From contig CM034312.1 in the NCBI GenBank assembly GCA_019925795.1, positions 77,813,528 to 77,877,527 of the forward strand: 64,000 nt of DNA. Direction: 5' to 3'. A program made the translations under genes and the position numbers. Below are positions 23,651-36,130 of this stretch, piece after piece; position 1 is the first letter of the stretch, and each line of letters opens with the position of its first letter. The DNA comes from Dendrobium chrysotoxum. Taxonomy: Eukaryota > Streptophyta > Magnoliopsida > Asparagales > Orchidaceae. Under the pieces are notes generated by a model. That model ran no database searches and was not told where the DNA came from. It worked only from the letters and a program-made list of their open reading frames with translations.

Positions 23651-24226
23651 TTCGGTTGGGGTTGGAAAAACTTATGGCTCATAATAAGGAGTTAAATCGG
23701 CCACATTAAAAATGGCGAATACATTGTTCCCCCTGGCATATCTATTTGATAAGCATTATCATTGATCTTTTTTGATGATACGGAAAGGTTTATACTCTCT
23801 TAGCTTGAGCTTCCCAAATAGACTTGGTAAAAACCATTCTTTTCACAATCAAATCCATATAAAGTCTCCTTCCTTGAATAAAAATTATTTTCTGTGTTTA
23901 TTGGCTCAAGTAAGATAATGCCCATTTTATTTAGTAATTTCCCCTTGTACTTGTTGGTGTAACTTCTGAATCTCCAATCCTCATTGTTCACCATCGGGGT
24001 TATATGTAATTTAATGTACCAAGGGAATTAAATCAAGAGGATTTAATGGGTTACTTCCATAGACTATTTTGAATGGAGTTTTCAAGTGGACTGAACTTTG
24101 GATCTGTTGAAAGCAAATTCAACCTGGGAAAGTATCAAATCCCATTGCCAGATGTTCTTCCCAACAAAGCACCGCAATATGTTTCGCATTAGCAGATGTT
24201 CTTCCCAACAAAGCACCGCAATAAGT
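23651..24226 (-). pseudogene. Ty3/gypsy integrase C-terminal remnant
   Basis: The broken minus-strand reading contains the block IVYGSNPLNPLDLIP (near 24060-24010) and KPFRIIKKINDNAYQIDMPG (near 23800-23730). These are the conserved end of plant gypsy integrases, where a basic DNA-binding tail follows the catalytic core. Several stops and frameshifts are present. Upstream pol has been replaced by the junction with the LTR at 24228. A 31-bp segment is duplicated with a 44-bp period at 24149-24223. Confidence 0.75.
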
Positions 24227-24227
24227 T

Positions 24228-25948
24228 GAATCTATTACCAGTAAAACACTACAGTACAAAAGCAAGTAAAGCAGTAAATCTATACAAGTGTCTAATCTAT
24301 AAAGCAATCGTCGTATCCGTAATACCAATCAGTAAGGAAATCGGATAAAATATCAAATCAAAATATTAATAATGACTATTGAAATCAAATCAATGTAGCA
24401 AACTCATATAGGAATGTACACATGCTATCAAGTTATTATATACTAGTATCAAATCAATATTTTATATATTTAGTATGTCACATGCTTATTATATAATGAA
24501 TCAGTAGTATCAAATAGTATCAGTATCTATATCAGTAATAGTAACAATTCAGTAGCATGAGCAGTAGAATAATGCAATAATAGTAAATCCATGCAGTAAC
24601 AATAAATCCGTACAATAATAAGAATAATGCCTCAAAAATATGCATTTCAGTAGTCATACTAAACAAGTAAGAAGTTCTGGCTATCACGGTATTTTTCAGT
24701 GTTAGTATCAGTGTAGGTAAATCGTTGGCTTAGAACAGAGTCGTCACTATTTTCCCGTCGGCACAATAATCATCTCCTTATAACTCCTAATCAGTATCAC
24801 GTAAATTAGTAGAGGATAACACTAAACTACAGTATTTAAAAGAAAACCCGTCGGCCCACCATCTTGTACAGATCAATCCGTCTTCAACAAACAGGTCAAC
24901 CAGTCTTTACTTAGCTTTTACACACACAGTAGTATCACAATACTATAACAATAATTTTAATCATATACCCACATTCATTTTCAATACATTGCAAAAAATA
25001 AAATATAATTGAGCTTAAGTTAGAAAATGCCCAAAATGTCATAACGGTAGACAATAAAGAATCTTATTAGGCAAAAATGCACATTTTCAGAACATTTCCA
25101 AAGTATCTGAAATTATATAGAATGATATTTTAAAAAATTTATTATATTACATTACAATTTTTAGACATCAAAATAAATTTCTAAGTAGATAAAAATTACT
25201 GTATTTTCATAATCATCAGGTGAAAAATCTCAAATAAATACTTAAAATGCTCATAATCATGATCTCTATAACATACCAAAAGTTAAGCTGTGAAAATTTT
25301 GTCAATATAATGTTCTTCACGTTTTTCGTTAATAGAAATATAAATTTGATCAAAAAATATCAAAAACTCAAAATCTTTGAAATCAGAAATAGGCTAAAGG
25401 TTCCTTACAGTGAGATGAACAAATCTCCCATCTGCATCGACGGACTAAAATCGCACCGCGGCCACCAAATCTGAGTTTTTTTTCTCTCTCCTCTTATTTT
25501 CTCTCTAATTCATTTTCATTTTCTCTGTTGTGCCGAATGCAAGGAATTAAGTGGGTTTTAAGGAAAAAACATTAAGTGCTTTAAGATATTTTATATAATA
25601 TAATATAATTATTTAATATACTATTTAATTTAATTAATTATTTAGTATAAAATTCAAATAAATTATTTTAGGACTTAAAAAATTACAAAAAAATATCATA
25701 AAATAAATAATAATATTTAAAAAATATCGATGAAATTGGTTTACAAAACGGACACCTGACGGTCCCAAAATTCTCACTTGTACCGATAAGTACAAATTCC
25801 TTAAGGATTTTCACCGGTGCCCAAAAATTACAAAAAAATTCTTGTAAGTAAAATATTACAATCAAAATGCTATGGTGAAGATAGTTTATGATTTGGAGTT
25901 ATAATGACTCCAAAAAAAATTAACAAAGTTAAAATGCGGGTTATTACA
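24228..25948 (-). repeat. 3' LTR of gag-only element 1 (truncated)
   Basis: Collinear with 27325-29009: the ccagtaaaac-acta, aatcatctccttataact, tttctctctcctcttatttt and ggttattaca blocks all recur. In sense orientation it starts TGTAATAACCCGC, preceded by the purine-rich tract aaggtaggtaaat. Confidence 0.75.
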
Positions 25949-26329
25949 ATTTACCTACCTTAAGAAAATGTTGTCCCCGACATTTCCCTTAAGAATTCGG
26001 GCACAAAATGGATACAAACCAAATCCGTCCAATCGAAACTCAAATATAATCACAATCAAATCAAAAATCATCAAAAATCATACAGTTATGCAGTTCATTA
26101 TATTACATGTCATTCAATTATGCATGATATGCTTTGTCATTCAATCATTCAAATAAATTTCTTACCAGTATAGCTTTTAGTTTGTTGTTCTTCCAGATAC
26201 TATAAATTGTACACACGTGGCATCACTGGTATAGGTGCAGTCAGACATGGTGCAACAGTCTCCTTCTGACTACCACTGACAGCTTTGTTATCCACCCTAT
26301 TTATTTATTTTTCACTATATGCTCTTGAC

Positions 26330-27180
26330 ATGATAGTCCTTTGTCCTATAGTATGTCTGGACTGTCCTGCACCATAATCAGCTCTTCCTCCAAATCCCCT
26401 CTGAGGACAGTCTTCTATCTTATGTCTTTTTTATCCACAGAGAAAGCACTGACCTCCATGTCGGCCACAATGAATGCACTTACTGTAGCTGCCAGAAGAT
26501 GCACTAATGCAGATCCCCTCGAATCACTATACCTGCTTTTCTTGTCACCATCTCTCTCTCTCTCTGCTTGGTTCATCTCTGATCCTTTACCTACTGACAT
26601 CATATTTGGAGCCTATCTCATATCTGGATGTTGGTGCTGCCAAATGAATCTCTATCAGTCTGGCCTGCACCCTAACCTCAAAATTTTTTTGAATCTGTAA
26701 AGGAACTAATAGATGTCTTAGCTCTCTGTTCAACCCTTACTGAAACCTGTAGCACTTTTCTTCAGCAGTAGGGATCAAGTGAAAAGCATAACTAGCAAGA
26801 GCAATAAACTCAGCCTCATACTACATCACTATCTTACACCCTTGTCCCAACTTAATGAAAGCTTCCTGCATCTGTTATCTTGCTGACGGAGGTACAAACC
26901 ACATCCTGAATACTATAGTGAACTCGTCCTAAGTGATCTCAGTGTTTATCTTCCCTTGAAATTTCTCTTTTTATTGTCCAATCCACCATCTCTCTGCCTC
27001 TCCTTCAAATAGGAACATATATAATGGTACCTTTCGGCTCTCCGGACATTACATGCTGTCAAAAATTTTCTCTATCTTAGTAACCAATCTTCTGTAGCTT
27101 GAGGTCATATAGCTCCTTGAACAACGGAGGCTTCAGCTTATGAAATGTTTGCAAATGCTTACTCCCTCTTCTTCTTTGCT
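26330..27180 (-). pseudogene. Decayed gag with CCHC zinc knuckle (element 1)
   Basis: The minus-strand reading contains C-x2-C-x4-H-x4-C in the form CFLCG-KRHKIEDC (near 26440-26400), followed by PQRGFGG, with a CIHCGRH segment just upstream. This is the nucleic-acid-binding knuckle of a retrotransposon gag. A stop lies inside the knuckle and the upstream gag region is frameshifted. The corresponding region at 56330-57190 is collinear. Confidence 0.7.
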
Positions 27181-27189
27181 CCTAGTAGA

Positions 27190-29009
27190 TCACCAAAACC
27201 TATAACTAAATTCAAAGTACGGCAAAGTAGTAATATGCATGTTAATAGTTAAATCATAATAATTATATTCATATGATCATTGAATCAATGCGGAAACAAT
27301 AAAATTTGCATGCAATAGTGATATAATCTATAACCAGTAAAATATTACAGTATAAAAGCCAGTAAAATAATAAACTTATACGAGTGTTAAACCTATAAAA
27401 CAATCATCGTATTCATAATATCAATCAGTAAAGAAATTGAATAAAGTATCAAACTAAAACATAAATAATGACTATTAAAATCAAATCAATATAATAAACT
27501 CATATATGAATGTACACATGCTATCCAGTTATTTTATATCAGTATCAAATTAATATTTTACATGTTCAGTATGTCACATACTTATTGTACAGTGAATCAA
27601 TAGTATGAAATAGTTTTAGTATCTATATCAGTAACAGAAACAATCTAGTGGCATGAGCAGTAAAATAGTATAATAACAATAAATCCATGCAGTAATAATA
27701 AAAATGTGCAATAATAAGAATAATGCCTAAAAATATACATTTTAGTAGTCACACTAAACAAGTAAGAAGTCCTGGCTATCACGATTTTTTTCAGTGTTAG
27801 TAAACCATTAACTCAGTAAATAGAGTCTTCACTCTTTGCCCGTTGGCATAATAATCATCTCCTTATAACTCTCAATCAGTATCATATGAATCAGTAAAGA
27901 ATAACACCAAACTATAGTATTTAAAGGAAAGTCTGTGGACTCACCATCTTGTACAGGTCAAACAGTCTTCAACCAACATGTCAACCTGTCTTTACTTGTC
28001 TTTTACACACACTAGTATCACAGTACTATAACAATAATTTTAATTATATATCCACATTTGTTTTCAATGCATTATAACAAATAAAACATAATTGAGCTTA
28101 AGTTAAAAAATGCCCAAAATATCATAACGGTAAACAACAAAGAATCCTATTAGATAAAAATGCATATTTTTTAGAAAATTACCAAAATATCAGGAATTGT
28201 ATAAAATGATGTTTTAAGACTTTTATTATACAACACTACTATTTTTAGACGTCAAAATTAATTTTTGGGTAGACAAAAATCACTGTATTTTCAAAATTAT
28301 CATGTGAAAAATCTCAAATAAATACTCATAATCATGATCTCTATAACATACCAAAAGTTACGCGATAAAAATTTTTCCAAAACAAAGTTCTTCATGTTTT
28401 TTGTAACAAAAATATAAATTTGATCAGAAAAATGCCAAAACTCAAAATATTTAAAATCAGAGATAGGATAAAGGTTCCTTGCAGCAAGATGAACAAATCT
28501 CTCAACTGCGTCGATGGATGAAAATCGCATCATAGCCTCCAAATCTGAGTTTTTCTTTTCTCTCTCCTCTTATTTTCTCTCTAATTCGTTTTCATTTTCT
28601 CTATTGTGCCGAATGCTAGGGATTAAGTGGATTTTAATGAAAAAACATTGTGCTTTAGGATATTTTATATAATATAATATAATTATTTAATATACTATTT
28701 AATGTAATTAATTACTTAGTATGAAATTTAGAAAAATTATTTTAAGACTTCAAAATTTATAGAAATATACTTAAAAAATAAATCATAATATTTAAAAAAT
28801 ATCAGTTTGCAAAACTGACACCTAATGGTCTCAAAATCTTTGTACCGACAGGTACAAATTCCATAAGGATTTTCATCGGTGCTCAAAAATTACGAAAAAA
28901 TTCATGTAAGTGAAATATTACAGTCAAAATACTACGACAAAGACGATTTGCAATTTGGAGTTATAATGACTCTAGAAAAAAATGGCAAAGTCAAATATGG
29001 GTTATTACA
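27190..29009 (-). repeat. 5' LTR of gag-only element 1
   Basis: About 1.8 kb, repeated at 24228-25948, ending (plus strand) in gggttattaca. On the left it joins gag sequence at a point equivalent to about 320 bp inside the LTR of the second element, so the LTR 3' end, the primer-binding site and the untranslated leader are deleted. Confidence 0.75.
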
Positions 29010-30066
29010 ACACCCACCTTTTGCGCCTCATCGCTCTCTCCAATCGTGTAAATCACATGATTCATCCACCTTGTTCAATTTATTTGCCGCTCCCAGCCTT
29101 CCCTTTTGCCATTTAACCGAATAAGAAGCTAGGGTATCGCTTATTCTCCTCTTTTCTCCCTCGTAGCAGCCACTGAAGGCCCTCCTCCTCCCTCTCGCAG
29201 CTGCCGATTGATCGTCTAAATTACTAAGCATCTTCTTCACAATCTTCTCTTTCTCCTTCAATAGTATGCTTCTTCATCTTCTCTTCTCACCTCCCTCTCT
29301 TTTATTGACTTCATTGTGTTTATCAAGTTGTATAGTCATATTTTCTTCCTCATTTAATTAGTTTTAGTTTAGTGGAGATTTTATTTCAATTTTATTTTAT
29401 TTTATTAGTTTAGATTGCTTTAGGTAGAAGCTTTATGTGTATTGATGTTCTAATCGACCTAACCCTATTTTATCTTGGATATTTTCAAACTTCGTTGTTT
29501 ATGACATGAATCTTGCAGGCATGGTTATTAATAGCTAATGTATTTTTGGGTTTGATTTATAAGTTTTATGTTTCAGGTATTTGTCCATTTAGCGTCATCT
29601 TGAATGTTAAATTACAATTTATTGTTAGTAGGGCTTTCGAGCTTTGTCCTCGAGGTGTGATCAGTTGAGAAACTTTTGGCTATGGACCTTGTGTCACTCT
29701 TTTAGAGGTAACTGTTATTTATTTTTGGTGTAAATGTACCCTTCTTTATTTAGCGCATAATCCGTGATATTTTTAATAGATTTTTTTATAATTATTTACA
29801 TCGCCAGTTCTATCGCCAGTTCTATTACCGTCTTCCTGACCCGGGGTGCGATAAAGATGTTGTCTCTACCCGATGTTTAAGAAGAAACATAGTAATAAAT
29901 GACATTAAATAACATAGCAATAAATGACATCAAAATCAACCAAAAATATTTCCATTCTTGCTAGTATACTTAACAGTTCCTCAAATAACATCAAAGATAG
30001 GTACTATAATCAATCCAATAGAGCCGATATTGCAAATTATCAAACTCTAAATTTGATTGTGAGTAC
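29010..30066. other. Unassigned region with a CT-rich leader-like segment
   Basis: 29030-29300 is unusually rich in C and T (many ctcctc/tctctt motifs) and is followed by T-rich sequence, as at the start of a plant transcription unit. No coding exon or family match could be read on either strand. Confidence 0.3.
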
Positions 30067-30131
30067 AACAACAACAACAACAACAACAAAATTTTATTCC
30101 ATTACATGGAGTTGGCTACATGAATCATTTT
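30067..30131 (-). mobile_element. 3' end of a plant SINE, antisense
   Basis: (caa)n at 30067-30088 is followed by attccattacatgga and gttggctacatgaatc, the reverse complement of the SINE tail at 18286-18338. The 5' tRNA-like part is absent. Confidence 0.65.
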
Positions 30132-31037
30132 TTTCCATTGTGTTTTATTACTGAATTTCATTGTGAGTACTGTGAAAAAATAGATCATATGGGGCATGGC
30201 CCTTAATGATCCATGAGCTCAAAGCAATCGACAAAAAATCAACAACAACAACATGATTCTCACAAAACTTGATGATACTTCTATTATATTGCTAATGCAA
30301 CAAACATAATATTCACAATCTATAAATAAAGGATGTTTAAAAGACATCAATTCACTTCGAGATCCCTCCAATTTAGCTAACCCCTCAAATAAGATATCGT
30401 CGAATAATTACAACTCCAAATCATGTAATAGCTCATATTTAGACCTAGTCAAATAATATTTTAGGAATCATTATAAGTCTAATTTACAAACCTCTTCACT
30501 ATAATATAAAAACTATTGCGCTTCAATTATAATAATTTTCTTCTAAATTTTTGACAGTGTAGAAAATTAACACATACCTATAAATGGAGTTTTTCGGACT
30601 ATTAGGTGTTCATTTTATAAACTGATTTCATAAGAGATTTGCTTTAGGTGCAGCACCAAAGCCTCAGAAAAATTGCAAATTAATTCAACGCCTCGACAAA
30701 ACATTCATTAGCACCGTAGCGTCTAAAGAGGATATGATAGTGCTGTACACACCGCAATGCCAACCATAGTGCCACAGTGGAGCTATTGAGCAAAATGACA
30801 TGCTGTGCCAGATCAACATAATGTAGTGTTGAATCAGCCAAAAACCATACTGGTTAGCCTAGCACTACAGTAGAGTTAACCTTTCAGTGCTAAGGCACTA
30901 GTTCATATTTAAATGTCACGGCTCCACCTTATAGAGCGCCATCTATAGGATCTATTTGGGATTTTTCATTATTGGGTGATATCTTTATCATCTTCTCTAT
31001 TTGTACTTTATTTCTTGAGCAAGCAATGAAATTTATT
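30132..31037. other. Unassigned DNA before unit B
   Basis: No gene. A moderately GC-rich stretch at 30640-30960 has repeated agcacc/gtgcc/cacagtg words like those in LTR U3 regions of this window, but no termini can be defined. Confidence 0.35.
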
Positions 31038-31291
31038 TGCTAACCAAATTTCATCGCCAAAAATAAAATCACTTACCAATGTCACAGGTGAAAATGCACT
31101 TCCATCTTTGAATACGGGGTTCATTCTAAAAAACTCAACAAATACACATAAAATGAACTAAAAATTAGAAGAGGAAAAGGGGAATGAGAACTTAAAGAAG
31201 AAATGGGAAAAGCTTGGCAGAAATGGGGCTTAAATAGCCCCAATTCACTCCCAATGGTTCCCAAAATCTATTAAAAAAATTTAAATTTGCC

Positions 31292-31303
31292 TGCCACGTG
31301 GCA
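31292..31303. promoter_or_regulatory. Palindromic G-box (unit B)
   Basis: Identical to the TGCCACGTGGCA palindrome at 4109-4120, at the equivalent place upstream of the antisense CAF1 fragment in unit B. Confidence 0.4.
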
Positions 31304-31496
31304 AGCAGTTGCCAAGTGGCCAAGAAATGGGAAAAGCTTGGCAGAAATGGGGCCATTTGCAGATTTAAATTTTTTTCCCTCCTCTTTTTTCAAATTTAAA
31401 TTCTAAAAGATTTTTTTTTTTTATTTTTTATTTGTAGCATTTCATCCTTACATATTCACAGCTAACACAGCCCCCCAAGCAGTGCTCTTTCATCCG

Positions 31497-31812
31497 TAGA
31501 AAGCATCCTCATCGTCAGCTCGTCACCCATGTGGCCTTGAAGAAGCCGCAGACGAGGCCCGCATCAAGCAGAAGCCGCGGAAGCCTGGAGCGTGAGGGTG
31601 GCAGCGGAGGTCTATGTCGTGGAGTTCGAACAGCCAGGTGGCGGTGGAGGTGCCGCCGTCGCTGAGAGTGATGCCGAGTTCAATGGGGTGAATCACGTCG
31701 GCGTTCAATTTGAGGAGAGAGTAGTGATCGGCAGGGGAGAGCGGTGCGTGATGCTTAGGTGATCGGAAATTGCTGCCGGGGAACTTAGTGTCGAAGGGGG
31801 AGCGGCAACGAG
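31497..31812 (-). pseudogene. CAF1 fragment, antisense orientation (unit B)
   Basis: This is the unit-B counterpart of the antisense CAF1 fragment at 4303-4702, sharing both outer junctions. It has decayed differently. FDTEFPG reads FDTKFPG, so the catalytic glutamate is lost. The segment after the HPHAPG block is missing (about 30 codons, from SIALL through the PSTWL block). Reading continues for only 61 codons (31523-31708). Non-coding remnant. Confidence 0.82.
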
Positions 31813-34800
31813 GTATTTTAGTGTCTTCATTGCTCTTCAGGATGTTAAATATCCATGCTTGCGATTGTTCTTATCAAGAACTTCTCCGATGATCTGATTA
31901 TTCTGATGAAAATTCTATAAAGATGCGTTATATTTATTTGCTTTACTGTAGCTCTTTCGCTAATCTCAACTTAAATCTAACGGTTGTGAATTTCATACTG
32001 ATGCAATTTAGGTTAAGGCATTCTATCATAAATTTTCCTTTTCTGTTAAGCTCTTAAATTTGTTATTATATCCACTCAGTTAAAGTCTTAATATTAAAAT
32101 TAACAAGTTGGAAATTAAAGTCGTTTTATTTCAATTTTCTTTTTCGTGTTTGTACAATTAAATCATGTTTAAGAGCAATTCAACAAGTTTGAGGACTTTG
32201 ATGTTCTCCTTCAGTTAAAATCGGTTGGAAATAATTAGTTTATCAGGAATGGATAAAAGCAAGGCATTGAGAATAATAACTCCTTGGCAACAATAATAAA
32301 CTAGAAGTCAATTAATTTTCCATTTATTTGGTCTATACAGAGCAGTATATGTATTAATTGTGAAAAATATAAAATAATTTCAAAGAAATTTAAGTTTTAT
32401 TATGATGATAATGATTCACAAGGAAGAGAGCTATCCCTGATCTTTAGAATTAGAATCAAAGATTACATTGCTTCGAAATGAGTAAGCCAACAAGGATCGG
32501 GAACTAAAAACATGACCAACTCTACAAATGAACTTTTTATTTTCATTTTTTTATGCTGGGTTAGAAATTATTTACAAGATAAACATTGTGTTATCATATA
32601 GGGTGTCATAAAATTTTATTTCTCAAAGTTGTCTTGCTTTTTTGCCATATGCATTTTACATCATTTGCGATGAATTTGTTTATCATTTGGTTTATCGCAA
32701 GGCCTCAATGATGCACCAAGGATGATCCAGAACCATAGTTAATTGTCGTAAGGCCTCATATATTGTATGCCTAGACAATGCCAACAGTGCGAGTTATTTG
32801 TGCGTCATTGTAACCATAAACTTGATTGCAATGGATATCCTTAGCAGGCAGTCTAAGGGATCGAAGCTCGTTTAGTGTTGGATGGACTGTGGGCATGATG
32901 ACTAACATGGGATGTTTCATGTAGTAAGCACGAGCATGAGGGCATAGATCCAACTAAGGCTTGGCTTTTAAGCTATAGTATATTGTACCTTTGCTTTTAG
33001 CGATAGACATGCTTATCTTGACTTTTCTTAGAGAAAAGTTCAAACTTGAGAGCTATTTAGAGAGCCATAATAACAAAGTAGGAGGATGAGACCTAAGGAG
33101 GTTTGAGCTATCACCTCGCAATGAGTGTGATGCATGTCTATAGAAATAATGGAGTCAATGAAGTTGCTAGAAGTAAAAATTGAGAATTTAAAGAAATTTC
33201 AATGAAAGGGGAAAAGTAACTACCATGCTTTTCTTAATATTATTTAAATTTTTATTGGAGACTTTTCCAACCTCCATCCTCGAATAGCTATAATTAGATC
33301 ATTATCTTCTGATTGTAGTCACCGTACCACTATCATCCAATCATTATTGTCTAACTAAAACCATATAACTACTATATCTCATACATTCTCATTCACATTA
33401 ATAGAAATACAAACTTGTATCACATATATCAAAATCATATCTTCTTCAATTGAGGGTAAGAGATCTATATTGTGGATCATTCCAATTAGGCCAAGCTTCA
33501 TGGTTTTTTTCTCCATCAAAATTTTACATAAATTTTTTGTATCTTTTTCATTCTTTTTTATCTATGTGTATGTATTGGACCTTCATGAAAAACTAAGACG
33601 TAAAATTTTCTCGATCACCAAGAATTTTTTAGCATTCAATAAGGCTATATATATAGAATTCCCCTTTTGAGTAATTATATTTTCAAAAGTTAATTATGTG
33701 GAAGTTTAAATCGGATTGAATTATGAGTTTTTATAGGGGCTCTATTACCAGATTGTACCCAAACAACTATTATTATCTAAGAAGTCTATCCCAAATCAAA
33801 GTGAACCTCAACAACTGTTATTTATATAAAAAGTTTATCTCAGATCAAAGTGAATAATCAAATCTTTGAACCAATTTTAAGGTTCCTTCTGACTTCCTTT
33901 GCTTCTAGCATTATTTTGAATCCTTCCAATATTCTTTTTTATACATATTGTTTCAAATAAAAAAATATTTGTTATTGTAACTTATTGTCTTATTGGTTAG
34001 ATGTTCTATTTCATAGTTTCACTGTAACTTCTTGCATTTGACATGTGTTTAAAATCATCCAAAACTTATTTTTAATTATCCATGATTGAGAATTAAAGAT
34101 TCATTTGTTCATAATAATATTTCGATCATTTTAAAATCTAAAAGATTTAAATCCCTTATTTTATAGGAGTCAATTATTCAGAGTAGCTCATATATGCTCA
34201 AACATTTTCTTTTATTAGACTTTTGTGTAGTTCATATTAGCTTTAAATCCCTAATTGTATACATGTAACTTTATGTTAGGTTGACCAACTTATTAAATTT
34301 TTTTATTATTATTTCATCAAGATAATAATTATGAACTAGCCAAGAATGAAGTATTTGGTCATACAATTTAGCCATTGTAGCAAACTCATTTGACTATGTG
34401 GGAATTAATGTTGAATCCTAATACAAATCTTATTTTAATCATCCAACTTATTGTAAGGAAAAAAAATCTAATCTAACATGTGCCTCAAAAGGAATGTATA
34501 TGTATTCATTGGCCAAATATTTGATTGTTAATCTATGTTGTATAAAATTTTAATGGGCAAGTAGTCAGCAAAACACCGTATAATTATCAATGGATCATAA
34601 AAATGTTATTTTAGGATATTTAGAAATCATGTCTTAAAGAGAAATCCTATGGCTTCTATATAAAATTATTTTTTTAAACATTAATTTTAAAATTAATTCT
34701 ATTTAATGTGAAGAAAAAAATTTAAAGAGTTTGTCAACACATTCCAATTCTAGGAAAATATAATAAAAGTGAAAAAATCTAATATTAAAATAAATAAAAT

Positions 34801-36130
34801 CATATATATTTTATAATATAGCACTTGCAAGAAGATATATCTACTCTAGTGTGCCAAACAAGGTTCAAACCTATCATTATATCATGTAATCATGAGATAA
34901 GAAAATGTTACTGTAGGTACAACCTAAGCAAAAGATGTCTAAGGATGTACCTAACATAACATCTACTTTGTGCTAAGTCATGTAGTATCTATTTATGATT
35001 TTATTTCAAAATTTAGAAATTGCAATTTATCATGAGAGATGGTTTCAGTGTAAATGATTAATGAGTTAAAATTTATATTTTATTTTGTATGTTGCTAAAG
35101 ATTTCTTATATTTTTAATAGTTACAAAAATCTTTTATATGAACATTGTACACCTTGAGGTGAATTATATCATTTATGGTGTCATGGGATATAGTGAAGTA
35201 TGTTTCTCACACTACTATAAAATGATGCATAACATTATCATCAAACAAATATGAACAAATTTAATGATTTTTTAGGTGGATATTTGTCCTAAAGAAGAAA
35301 AAATAATCTTCAATTCATATTAGAAATTGTTAAGATTACAAGAAAATCCTCTAGACTAACATTGATGTGTTAGAGAAGTCTTGGAAAATATCTAATAATT
35401 CGCCTCATATTGGCTAAAAGAAGCTCGGGAACAAAGAGATGATAGTCCAATTATTCAATTGGGAATCAATAAGATGATAAAATCTGTGTTTTGTGGTTGT
35501 GATAAAACAAAGGGAGGTAGGGTGAGATTTAGGTCAATCAACTGCACCCTAAGTAATATCTAGGTTTAATCTGACTAATGTTTCTAAGATCAAATTTTGT
35601 GAGGCAAGATAAGATCTACCTAATGTGACCAAGGTCTAACAAGAAAAGGGAAAATGTAAGAACAGTATATACCCTAAAGTTAGGGCGACTGTATTGTGAT
35701 GTGATAATCTATCAGATCAAATAATCTAACTACATAAGGTGGTATGCTTATAAATGCCAATGTTAAGCTAAGATAGATTAAATCTTTTTTAAGGCCACTA
35801 AGGTTTTTGTTATGAGCACAACAAGAATTGTGAGGTGGGAGCTAGTTGTAAATTAGGTACATAATGTGCACATGAACTCTTTTAGCTATGATCTTTAAGG
35901 TTCTAAAATGATTCAATCGCTTGATTTATGTCCATTTAGACTCTCATTCAAGCATTTTTTTTGTAATTAGGTTCATATTGTCAAACTTCTGTATTTTTAC
36001 TATAAGCTTGTTGGAAATAAAGTTCATATGATATTGGAACAAACACTAAATTATTTTAGCTATAAATTTTGACTGCTTTAAGATAAAAAAACTATGTCAA
36101 ATTTTGTGCTCAGTTATATTATTTATTTCA
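31813..36130. other. Intergenic part of unit B
   Basis: Counterpart of 4703-7270, plus two segments not in unit A: 33145-33710 and 34415-35640. No termini, target duplications or coding domains were seen in these extra segments, so insertion in B cannot be told from deletion in A. Confidence 0.5.

Larger units (their letters stand above)
24228..29009 (-). mobile_element. Non-autonomous gag-only Ty3/gypsy element 1
   Basis: Two direct repeats (24228-25948 and 27190-29009) flank about 1.2 kb that encodes only a decayed gag on the minus strand. There is no protease, reverse transcriptase or integrase. The same layout occurs at 54353-59094. Both LTR copies have lost their 3' (left) ends compared with the second element, and sequence just beyond the right end (acacccacctt) resembles the polypurine-tract side, suggesting rearrangement. 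No target duplication can be defined. Confidence 0.75.

Noticed and set aside
24480..24640. Regularly spaced cagta-type words that look like an array
   Set aside because: Irregular spacing and no constant repeat/spacer structure. It is AT-rich LTR sequence of the gypsy family, repeated at 27540-27720 and 55010-55260, not a CRISPR or satellite.
26341..26700. 119-codon plus-strand frame
   Set aside because: It is opposite the decayed gag with its zinc knuckle, which explains the sequence on the minus strand.
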